Shown here: positions 34,820 through 41,495 of the stretch, one piece after another
How positions within the stretch are numbered: the stretch's first letter is position 1
Layout of the letters: every line of letters starts with the position of its first letter
Assembly: GCA_019415525.1 (NCBI GenBank)
Contig: DXZA01000057.1
Location: 124,001-188,000, forward strand
Direction of reading: 5' to 3'
DNA from: Tyzzerella sp.
Lineage (GTDB): Bacteria > Bacillota > Clostridia > Lachnospirales > Anaerotignaceae
Length of the DNA: 64,000 nucleotides
Program-made: the position numbers and the translations under genes
The notes under the pieces: model-generated
The model's database searches: none
The model's input: only the letters and a program-made list of their open reading frames with translations
Told to the model about the DNA's origin: nothing

Positions 34820-35580
34820 TCACTTCCGTTGTTTTTTAATATTATTATATCACCAAAAGGCTTTTCCTGTGAGATATAAACATCTTTTGTTTTTATAAGC
34901 TCTAGAAGAGCAAGAAATGTAACAACTATTTCCATTTTTTTTGCGTTATTTCTAAATATAGACCTAAATATTATTTTTGGTGTTATGAAAAGTAAATCTT
35001 TTATATAATTAATTTTTTCATCTATTGTGTATAAATCTCTTTCAACTGATTTAAATGAACTTCGTACTTTATCAACTTTAGTTTCTTTTCTTTGCATTAC
35101 ATCTTGAAAAGCTTTGAAAATATCATTAAGTGTTACTCCATTAAGAAAAGATTCTATATTATCATTTTCTTCAATATTCTCAAAAAGTTTTTCGAATTCT
35201 TTATTTTTTTTATAAAGTACTAAAGAAGCTTCTTCTTCATATTTTTTAAAATCTTGTGTTATATTTTTAAATTTTTTGTATTCCACAAGTTTTTTTACAA
35301 GCTCTTCTCGAGGGTCTTCTTCATTTTCTTCAGATTTTTCGTCACGTTTTGAAGGAATAAGCATTTTTGATTTTATCTCAAGAAGAGTAGAAGCCATTAT
35401 TATAAATTCACTCATACTTTCCATATTTTTATTATCTACACTTTCAATATATTCTATATATTGGTCTGTAAGAGATGCTATTGGTATATCATATATATCT
35501 ATTTCATTTTTTTCTATAAGATGATAAAGAAGGTCCAAAGGACCTTCAAAAGCTTCAAGATGAACAGTTATTTTTTTCAA
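34816..35580 (-). CDS. scpA: Segregation and condensation protein A
   Basis: ScpA is the kleisin subunit joining SMC heads. The 254-residue product begins VHLEAFEGPLDLLYHLIEKNEIDIYDIPIA (family-typical), has ATLLEIKSKMLIPS, a Glu-rich linker, and the C-terminal winged helix VVTFLALLELIKTKDV. The gene is 18 bases after the site-2-protease-like gene and before scpB, as in many Firmicutes. Confidence 0.96.
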   Translation of the reverse strand: MKKITVHLEAFEGPLDLLYHLIEKNEIDIYDIPIASLTDQYIEYIESVDNKNMESMSEFIIMASTLLEIKSKMLIPSKRDEKSEENEEDPREELVKKLVEYKKFKNITQDFKKYEEEASLVLYKKNKEFEKLFENIEENDNIESFLNGVTLNDIFKAFQDVMQRKETKVDKVRSSFKSVERDLYTIDEKINYIKDLLFITPKIIFRSIFRNNAKKMEIVVTFLALLELIKTKDVYISQEKPFGDIIILKNNGSD

Positions 35581-35598
35581 CTGAAATTTCTCCTTTTA

Positions 35599-36216
35599 TT
35601 ATAAACCGGCAAGAAAACTTAAAATAGTTATTACAAAATTAATTATTGGTGTAAATATAAAGTCTGTTGTTCCCATAAAGAGGAAAATCAAAAATACTGC
35701 CTGAACAACCTTTTCATATTGTAAGTACTGGAAGTATTTATTTGAAGGAATTATATGTGCAAGTACTTTTAAACCGTCCATTGGAGATACAGGAACAATG
35801 TTATATATAGCAAGGCTTATATTATATATTCCTATTCTTACAAAGAGTGTATATATAATAATATTTCCTGTGTTTAAAAATACATTTCCAATTAAAAAAC
35901 ATATATATGCAACTATTATATTTACTATATTAGGTGCTATTGCTGTTATAAGAGTATCTCTTTTTCTGTTTTTATAGTAAAGAGATGTTGTATCTACTGG
36001 TTTACCCCAACCAAATCCACCTGTTGCAAGCATAAGTATAAAACCAATTGGTTCAAAGTGCTTTATAGGATTTAATGTAACACGTTTATTTTGTTTTGGC
36101 AGAGTGTCACCTAATAATGTTGAAGTTATTGCTCTTGTAAATTCGTGTACTGTTGTTGCTACTATTACACCTATTATAGCAAATAATATAAATAAGAAAC
36201 TATTTGTATTTAACAT
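35599..36216 (-). CDS. Site-2 protease homologue (M50, YwhC-like) with degenerate active site
   Basis: A 205-residue membrane protein of about five helices, homologous to the YwhC/S2P metalloprotease family by the conserved VTLNPIKHFEPIGFILML and GGFGWGKPV stretches and NIVPVSPMDG near the end. The active HExxH is altered: VHEFTRA (His24, Glu25, Arg28), the codon being AGA, so the second zinc-binding His is Arg. The third ligand Asp147 (PMDG) is kept. Zinc binding and proteolysis are unlikely without that His; it may be a non-catalytic binding protein. It is first in an apparent operon with scpA-scpB, the usual spot for an active S2P. Confidence 0.88.
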   Translation of the reverse strand: MLNTNSFLFILFAIIGVIVATTVHEFTRAITSTLLGDTLPKQNKRVTLNPIKHFEPIGFILMLATGGFGWGKPVDTTSLYYKNRKRDTLITAIAPNIVNIIVAYICFLIGNVFLNTGNIIIYTLFVRIGIYNISLAIYNIVPVSPMDGLKVLAHIIPSNKYFQYLQYEKVVQAVFLIFLFMGTTDFIFTPIINFVITILSFLAGL

Positions 36217-36431
36217 AAATTCAACTCCATAATAATATTTTATAGAAAATTACTGTATTAAATATAATATCAAAGTTATTATATTTAGTCTATACCTGTA
36301 ATTTTAATTATATGTATATACGGAAAATTTTACTTTAAAGTATTATATTATTTTATAAAATAAGTAAAATGATATACTATGATTTTATTTATATATTAAT
36401 ATACAAAATATGCGTAAAAAAATGTTATTGG

Positions 36432-36438
36432 TGTCGAA
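36432..36438 (+). promoter_or_regulatory. Spo0A binding site (0A box core)
   Basis: TGTCGAA matches the 0A box core exactly, 180 bases upstream of the second spo0A. In this AT-rich region a chance hit of this 7-mer is not common but is possible. Confidence 0.5.
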
Positions 36439-36538
36439 AAACAGGGTGTATGTGCAGAATATATGGAAATTTGAACTGTTATTGATATAATATTTTAAGA
36501 AATATTTTGTCACAAAAAAAATAAATGGGGGAGATGAA

Positions 36539-36592
36539 GTGAGAGAAGGAGTTAAAAGGATTGATGACAAAGTATTTTTGATATATTTTTAA
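36539..36592 (+). CDS. Possible 17-residue upstream ORF in the spo0A2 leader
   Basis: A GTG start at 36539 is preceded by GGGGGAG at a five-base spacing and reads 17 codons (MREGVKRIDDKVFLIYF) to TAA at 36590-36592; the spo0A2 start codon follows 19 bases after. No homologue is known to me. It may be a real leader peptide or a chance frame with a good site. Confidence 0.3.
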   Translation: MREGVKRIDDKVFLIYF

Positions 36593-36611
36593 TTTTTAGG
36601 GGGGCGAATAT

Positions 36612-37394
36612 ATGATTTCTGATATGTTGATTAAGGTTGTTGTAGCTGATAATAATGATATCTTTAGAAAGACCATAATTAACAGCTTAGAAAAAGAAAG
36701 AAATATTAAGGTCATAGGAGAAGCGTCAAACGGGGAAGAGGCTTTAAAATTGATACTTAATAAAGAAGTTGATTTGGTCATACTTGATGTAATACTGCCA
36801 AAGAAAGACGGTTTGTGGCTACTTGAAGAAATAAACAATAGGTGCGAAAATAAACCTAAGTGTATTGTAGTTTCTGCTATGAATTGTGATAATATAGTAA
36901 TAAGGGCAGTTGAAACGGGGGCATCATATTTTATAAGTAAACCATTTGAAAATGAACTTCTAATTAAAAGGATAAGACAGATTTTTGATAACGACATAAA
37001 AAATATAGTAGTAAAGAGCTCTAATGAAGTTTTAAAAGAGAAAACTCTTGAAATGAAAATAACAGAAGTTTTAAATAGCTTTGGAATTACTCCAAGTATA
37101 ATGGGATTTCATTATATAAGATGTGCTATTGAAATGGCTGTTTATAACACTGAACTACTTATAGGGATAACAAAAGGTATTTATCCTGATATTGCAAAAA
37201 GGTATAATACAAGCAGTAGTAAAGTAGAAAGAGCAATAAGACATGCTATAGAATGTATATGGCGTAATGGAAATAGTCATATATATTGTAAAACAATTGG
37301 GATTACTAATTCTAAAAAACCGACTAATAGTCAATTTATATCAATATTGACTGAATATTTTAGACTTGGAATGATAAATGATAAAACAGCATAA
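36612..37394 (+). CDS. Second Spo0A-type response regulator (divergent paralogue)
   Basis: A 260-residue full-length homologue of Spo0A. Receiver domain: phospho-acceptor Asp59 (VILDVILPKKDG), Ser88, Lys110 (ISKPFE). The acidic pair is changed: Asp13-Asn14 in ADNND, where Spo0A has Asp-Asp, which may affect Mg binding and phosphorylation. DNA-binding domain: [12 protein letters not shown] (Arg to Lys versus the first copy) and KPTNSQFISIL; the FGYTV sigma-A contact region is replaced by TIGITNS. So it should bind 0A boxes but may contact RNA polymerase differently. Codon use includes more TTG and AAG than its neighbours. It lies convergent with rqcH. I give no symbol because its role is unproven. 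Confidence 0.9.
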   Translation: MISDMLIKVVVADNNDIFRKTIINSLEKERNIKVIGEASNGEEALKLILNKEVDLVILDVILPKKDGLWLLEEINNRCENKPKCIVVSAMNCDNIVIRAVETGASYFISKPFENELLIKRIRQIFDNDIKNIVVKSSNEVLKEKTLEMKITEVLNSFGITPSIMGFHYIRCAIEMAVYNTELLIGITKGIYPDIAKRYNTSSSKVERAIRHAIECIWRNGNSHIYCKTIGITNSKKPTNSQFISILTEYFRLGMINDKTA

Positions 37395-37401
37395 TAATTT
37401 A

Positions 37402-37430
37402 TAAAAGTGCAGATTTTAACTGCACTTTTA
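37402..37430. terminator. Bidirectional terminator between spo0A2 and rqcH
   Basis: TAAAAGTGCAG (37402-37412) / CTGCACTTTTA (37420-37430), 7-base loop, T-rich on both sides. Confidence 0.92.
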
Positions 37431-37433
37431 TTT

Positions 37434-39215
37434 TTATTCTCCAATTTTAAGATTTTTTATTTTTAATGGTTCGGGATTTATATATACAGACCAGTTTTGT
37501 TCATATATTACCATACCAGGTTTTGAGCCATTAGGTTTTTTAATATTTCTTCTAAATGTATAATCAACAGGTACAAGTGTACCATCTTTTGCTTTACTGT
37601 TTAGGACAGCTAAATTTGCTGCTTCAATAAGAGTGTTGTCTGGAAGGTCATTTATATCATTGCATTTTCCTTCCATTTTTATTATTACATGAGAGCCTGG
37701 AATATTCTTTGTGTGAAGCCAAAGGTCATTTGGTCCGGCAAAATGTAATGTAAGGTCATCATTTTGAAGATTGCTTTTTCCTACATAAATATCAAAACCT
37801 TCTGATGATATATAATGCATAGGCTTTGATTTTTTTAATTTTTGTCCTTTACCTTTTTTAAATGTTTTTCTTTTCATATATCCTGCATCAGCAAGTTCTT
37901 CTCTTATCTCTAAAAGGTCAGAATCTGTATTAGATGACTCAAGAGAATTTAATATACTTTCTAAATATATAAGCTCTTCATCATTTTGTTTTTTCTGAAT
38001 ATCAAGAGCAGCAAGAGTACGTTTTGCTTTATTATATTTTGCAAAATATTTTTGTGCATTTTCAGCAGGTGTTTTTGTTGGGTCTATTGGTATTTCTATT
38101 TCTGGCATATTTTCATCATAAAAATTTACTGTTTTAAATACTGTCATACCTTTTTGAACTGCATAAATATTTGCAGTAAGAAGTTCACCTTTTACACGCC
38201 AATCTTCTCTGTTTTCAATACTTTTTAATGTTTTTTGCTGAATTTCTGCTTTTTTTACACATCTTTCAATATTTGTGAGAATTATTCTTCTCATATCATG
38301 AGCTTTTTGTTGAATATGATACATATTATCTCTTTCTGCATAGTATTCCTCAAGAAGTTCAGATATAGAGTCAAAAGACTGTTTTTTAAATCCAGAACCA
38401 TACTGTAACATTGAAATTGAAGAAAATTCTGTTATTTTTTCTGTATCTTCTGTATATATAATTTCTGGTGTATATTTTTCTGATTTTATATCATTAAATA
38501 TATTTTCAAAGGCAGTATATAAATTATTAATACTATTTTCGTCAATTTCTCCACAATAATAAGAAGGGTCAAGGTTAGCTCTAAAGCATATTTCACTTGC
38601 CATTACAGGGCTTATACCTGTATAGTTTTTATATATAAATCCTTGAAGTTTCTGACCATCTGTAATTTGAGATATAAATTCATCTTTGTTTGTTAATATA
38701 GGATTTTTTTTATCTTGTGATGGTGGTAACATGTATTGTTTTCCAGGGAGTACTTCTCTTATAGAGCTTTTATCATAGGAAACTCTTTTTATTGAATCAA
38801 GTATTATTCCATTTTCATCAGTAAGAATAATATTACTGTGTTTTCCCATTATTTCTATAATAAGGGTTTTTGTACCCATATCACCCATTTCGTTTAAACC
38901 TTCAATTTTTATATTAATTATTCTTTCAAAATTAGGTTGTTCTATTGAAACTATTTTTCCACCTGCTATATGTTTTCTTAAAACCATACAAAACATAGGT
39001 GCTTGGGCAGGATTATCTTTTTGTATTTGTGTAATATGAATTCTTGGGTGACTTGAATTTGCAGTAGCTAAAACTTTAAGATTTTTTCCAAGACTTCTTA
39101 CTGAAAATATTATTTCATCGTTTAATGGCTGATAAACTTTGTCTATTCTTCCACCAAGAAGTTTTTTTTGAAGTTCACAAACTATATTTGAAACGGTTAT
39201 TCCGTCAAGAGCCAT
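37434..39215 (-). CDS. rqcH: Ribosome quality control factor RqcH (NFACT family)
   Basis: RqcH (Rqc2/FbpA-like) binds obstructed 50S subunits and adds C-terminal Ala tails to stalled peptides. The 593-residue protein starts MALDGITVSNIVCELQKKLLGGRIDKVYQP (NFACT-N), has a helix-rich middle with a coiled coil (about residues 280-430), and the C-terminal NFACT-R domain with DIYVGKSNLQNDDLTLHFAGPNDLWLHTKNIPGSHVII. AGGT precedes the ATG. Older annotation calls it fibronectin-binding protein. Confidence 0.93.
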   Translation of the reverse strand: MALDGITVSNIVCELQKKLLGGRIDKVYQPLNDEIIFSVRSLGKNLKVLATANSSHPRIHITQIQKDNPAQAPMFCMVLRKHIAGGKIVSIEQPNFERIINIKIEGLNEMGDMGTKTLIIEIMGKHSNIILTDENGIILDSIKRVSYDKSSIREVLPGKQYMLPPSQDKKNPILTNKDEFISQITDGQKLQGFIYKNYTGISPVMASEICFRANLDPSYYCGEIDENSINNLYTAFENIFNDIKSEKYTPEIIYTEDTEKITEFSSISMLQYGSGFKKQSFDSISELLEEYYAERDNMYHIQQKAHDMRRIILTNIERCVKKAEIQQKTLKSIENREDWRVKGELLTANIYAVQKGMTVFKTVNFYDENMPEIEIPIDPTKTPAENAQKYFAKYNKAKRTLAALDIQKKQNDEELIYLESILNSLESSNTDSDLLEIREELADAGYMKRKTFKKGKGQKLKKSKPMHYISSEGFDIYVGKSNLQNDDLTLHFAGPNDLWLHTKNIPGSHVIIKMEGKCNDINDLPDNTLIEAANLAVLNSKAKDGTLVPVDYTFRRNIKKPNGSKPGMVIYEQNWSVYINPEPLKIKNLKIGE

Positions 39216-39292
39216 AACTTTTTACCTCCACATTTTTATTTTAAGGTTAGTATATCATTTTATAAAAAAATTTAAAAGTATCTCTTTTGTTC

Positions 39293-39343
39293 TTGAAAAA
39301 TAGGGCATTTCTAATATATAATAAAATATAATGCATATTAGAA
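39293..39343 (+). promoter_or_regulatory. Promoter of the yicC operon with overlapping inverted repeat
   Basis: TTGAAA (39293-39298), 18-base spacer, TATAAT (39317-39322). A perfect 9-bp inverted repeat, TTCTAATAT (39309-39317) / ATATTAGAA (39335-39343), spans the -10 and start region: a possible operator or leader hairpin. Confidence 0.55.
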
Positions 39344-39368
39344 CTAATAAAAAAGGACTGAAAAAATT

Positions 39369-40247
39369 ATGATAAAAAGTATGACAGGTTACGGAAGAGG
39401 TGAAAATTCTACTGAAGATAGAAAGTTTACCGTTGAAATAAAATCAGTTAATCACAGATATAACGATATTTCAATAAAACTTCCTCGTTCAATGGTATTT
39501 CTTGAAGATAAAATAAGAAAAACTATTTCTAAAAATATATCAAGAGGAAAAACTGATGTATACATAAGTTTTGAAACTCTTTCAACAGATGATGTTTGTG
39601 TAAAGCTTAATGAAGCACTTGCAGAGGCTTATTTTGAAAAGCTTGTTACTTTAAAGAATAAATTTGAAATTGAAAGTAATGATATGCTTTCTTTAGTTGC
39701 AAGATTTCCTGATGTTATTACTGTTGAAAAAGTTCAAACAGAAGAAGATGTTATATGGGACTCTCTTTATCCTGCTTTAGATGAAGCTATATCAAAATTT
39801 ATTGAAATGAGAAGTATTGAAGGTACTGCTTTAAAAAATGATATACTTATTAAAGCTGAAAATATAAAAAATCTTGTTGATGAGGTAAAAGAAAGAGCTC
39901 CAATTGTTGTTGTGGAGTATAAAGAAAAACTTACAGCAAGACTTCAAGAGCTTATGGGACAGGTTGATATTGATGAACAGAGAATAGCAACAGAAGTAGC
40001 TATATTTGCAGATAGAGGTTGTATTGATGAAGAAATAACAAGACTTGAAAGCCATATTATACAGCTTAAAAGTATACTTGATGAAGGTGGTCTTGTTGGT
40101 AGAAAGCTTGATTTCCTTGTACAGGAAATGAACAGAGAATCAAATACAATAGCTTCAAAATCAAATGATATAACAATAACAAAAGCTTCAATAGAACTTA
40201 AAAGTGAAATTGAAAAAATTCGTGAACAAATTCAGAATATCGAGTAA
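39369..40247 (+). CDS. YicC/YloC family endoribonuclease
   Basis: The 292-residue cytosolic protein matches YicC/YloC, an endoribonuclease family. It starts MIKSMTGYGRGE and has KSVNHRYNDISIKLPR, the conserved early signature, and ends with EIEKIREQIQNIE; YicC_N and DUF1732 domains fill the length. The gene leads a cluster yicC-remA-gmk-rpoZ, as in B. subtilis. Only a weak ribosome-binding site (AAGGACTG) precedes the ATG. Confidence 0.93.
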   Translation: MIKSMTGYGRGENSTEDRKFTVEIKSVNHRYNDISIKLPRSMVFLEDKIRKTISKNISRGKTDVYISFETLSTDDVCVKLNEALAEAYFEKLVTLKNKFEIESNDMLSLVARFPDVITVEKVQTEEDVIWDSLYPALDEAISKFIEMRSIEGTALKNDILIKAENIKNLVDEVKERAPIVVVEYKEKLTARLQELMGQVDIDEQRIATEVAIFADRGCIDEEITRLESHIIQLKSILDEGGLVGRKLDFLVQEMNRESNTIASKSNDITITKASIELKSEIEKIREQIQNIE

Positions 40248-40262
40248 GAGTTGGGTGATATT

Positions 40263-40517
40263 ATGAATAATATAAGATTTATAAATATAGGTTATGGCAA
40301 TATTGTTTCTGCAAATAGAGTTGTTGCCGTTGTAAGTCCAGATTCTGCACCTATAAAGCGTATTATTCAGGAAGCAAAAGAAGAAGGTCGTATAATTGAT
40401 GCCACTTATGGCAGAAAGACAAGAGCTGTTATTGTAATGGATAGTGGTCATGTTGTTCTTTCAACAATAATGCCAGAAACAGTTGGCAGTAGACTTTCTT
40501 TAAAAGATATGGAATAG
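40263..40517 (+). CDS. remA: RemA/DUF370 family DNA-binding regulator
   Basis: RemA activates biofilm matrix and osmoprotection genes in Bacillus; it forms a ring of DNA-binding subunits. The 84-residue product has [29 protein letters not shown] and [22 protein letters not shown], family-invariant stretches. The ATG at 40263 is the usual start (a TTG at 40251 lies in the ribosome-binding region). It sits between yicC and gmk. In a Clostridium the targets may differ. Confidence 0.93.
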   Translation: MNNIRFINIGYGNIVSANRVVAVVSPDSAPIKRIIQEAKEEGRIIDATYGRKTRAVIVMDSGHVVLSTIMPETVGSRLSLKDME

Positions 40518-40533
40518 AAGGAGTAATATAATT

Positions 40534-41142
40534 ATGAATAAGGAAGGCATACTTCTTATAATTTCAGGACCATCAGGTTCCGGTAAAGGTACTGTTGTTT
40601 CTGAACTTGTAAAAAAAGGTGATTTTTGCTTATCTATATCAGCAACAACTAGAAATCCAAGAGATTATGAAACTAATGGTGTTCATTATTTCTTCCATAC
40701 AAAAGAAGAATTTGAAGATATGATAGGTAAAGGTGAGCTTCTTGAATGGGCTAGTTTTTGTGATAACTATTATGGAACACCAAAGACATATGTTGAAAAA
40801 TGCCTTAAAGAAGGAAAAAATGTAATACTTGAAATAGAAGTACAGGGAGCTTTTCAGGTTAAAAAGCTTATGCCAGAAAGTGTACTTGTATTTTTAACAG
40901 CACCAAATGTAACAGAGCTTAGAAACAGACTTAACGGCAGAGGTACAGAAGCACCAGAAGTTATTGAAAAACGAGTTTCTAGAGCTATGGAAGAAATGGA
41001 GCTTGTAAGTGAGTACGATTATGTTATAATAAATGATACTGTTGAAAAAGCAGAAAGTGCCATAAGGGCAATTGTATCAGCAGAAGGAATGAAAACTTCT
41101 CGCAATCGTGATATAAATAAAATTTTTAAAGGAGAGATATAA
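40534..41142 (+). CDS. gmk: Guanylate kinase
   Basis: Gmk phosphorylates GMP to GDP. The 202-residue enzyme has the P-loop GPSGSGKGT (residues 10-18), SISATTRNPRDYETNGVHYFF (GMP-binding) and LEIEVQGAFQVK. GAAGGAG precedes the ATG. Its stop is directly followed by rpoZ. Confidence 0.97.
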   Translation: MNKEGILLIISGPSGSGKGTVVSELVKKGDFCLSISATTRNPRDYETNGVHYFFHTKEEFEDMIGKGELLEWASFCDNYYGTPKTYVEKCLKEGKNVILEIEVQGAFQVKKLMPESVLVFLTAPNVTELRNRLNGRGTEAPEVIEKRVSRAMEEMELVSEYDYVIINDTVEKAESAIRAIVSAEGMKTSRNRDINKIFKGEI

Positions 41143-41427
41143 ATGTTACGTCCATCATATTCAGATTTATTAGAGGTTTTAAATAAAGATGCAAGCAAAG
41201 TAGATGCAATAAACAGTAGATATACAATAGTTATTGCAGCAGCTAAAAGAGCAAGACAGCTTGTAGATAAATCAGAACCTTTAACAATGAACTATACTGT
41301 TGATAAACCTGTTTCAATAGCTGTAAATGAGCTTTATGAAAACAAAATCAAAATACTTCAGAATACAGAAAAAGTATCTGAAGAAGAAGCTTTAGTTTCT
41401 GATGAGGAAAACATTACAGAAGAATAA
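41143..41427 (+). CDS. rpoZ: RNA polymerase omega subunit
   Basis: Omega helps assemble RNA polymerase. The 94-residue product has MLRPSYSDLLE and SRYTIVIAAAKRARQLVD, with an acidic tail. The start follows GGAGAG and abuts the gmk stop. In Bacillus coaBC comes next; here there is none before priA. Confidence 0.94.
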   Translation: MLRPSYSDLLEVLNKDASKVDAINSRYTIVIAAAKRARQLVDKSEPLTMNYTVDKPVSIAVNELYENKIKILQNTEKVSEEEALVSDEENITEE

Positions 41428-41434
41428 TTACTTT

Positions 41435-41465
41435 AGGGTATCGGAAGATTTTCGGATACCCTTTT
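41435..41465 (+). terminator. Rho-independent terminator after rpoZ
   Basis: AGGGTATC (41435-41442) / GATACCCT (41455-41462), 12-base loop with further pairing potential, followed by TTTTT. Confidence 0.88.
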
Positions 41466-41495
41466 TATTTTCATAGGGGAGGTGTCTGATATTTC

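Larger units (their letters stand above)
36217..36611 (+). promoter_or_regulatory. Regulatory region upstream of the second spo0A
   Basis: This 395-base gap is AT-rich and contains, in order: an exact 0A-box core TGTCGAA (36432-36438), an extended -10-like TGaTATAAT (36483-36491), a GGGGGAG ribosome-binding site with a 17-codon ORF (36539-36592), and the leader of spo0A2. The first 200 bases to about 36420 hold nothing I could assign. Confidence 0.4.

Noticed and set aside
36441..36460. Sigma-H promoter AGGGTGT..GAAT upstream of spo0A2
   Set aside because: The spacer is only 7 bases between AGGGTGT and GAAT, too short for sigma-H.
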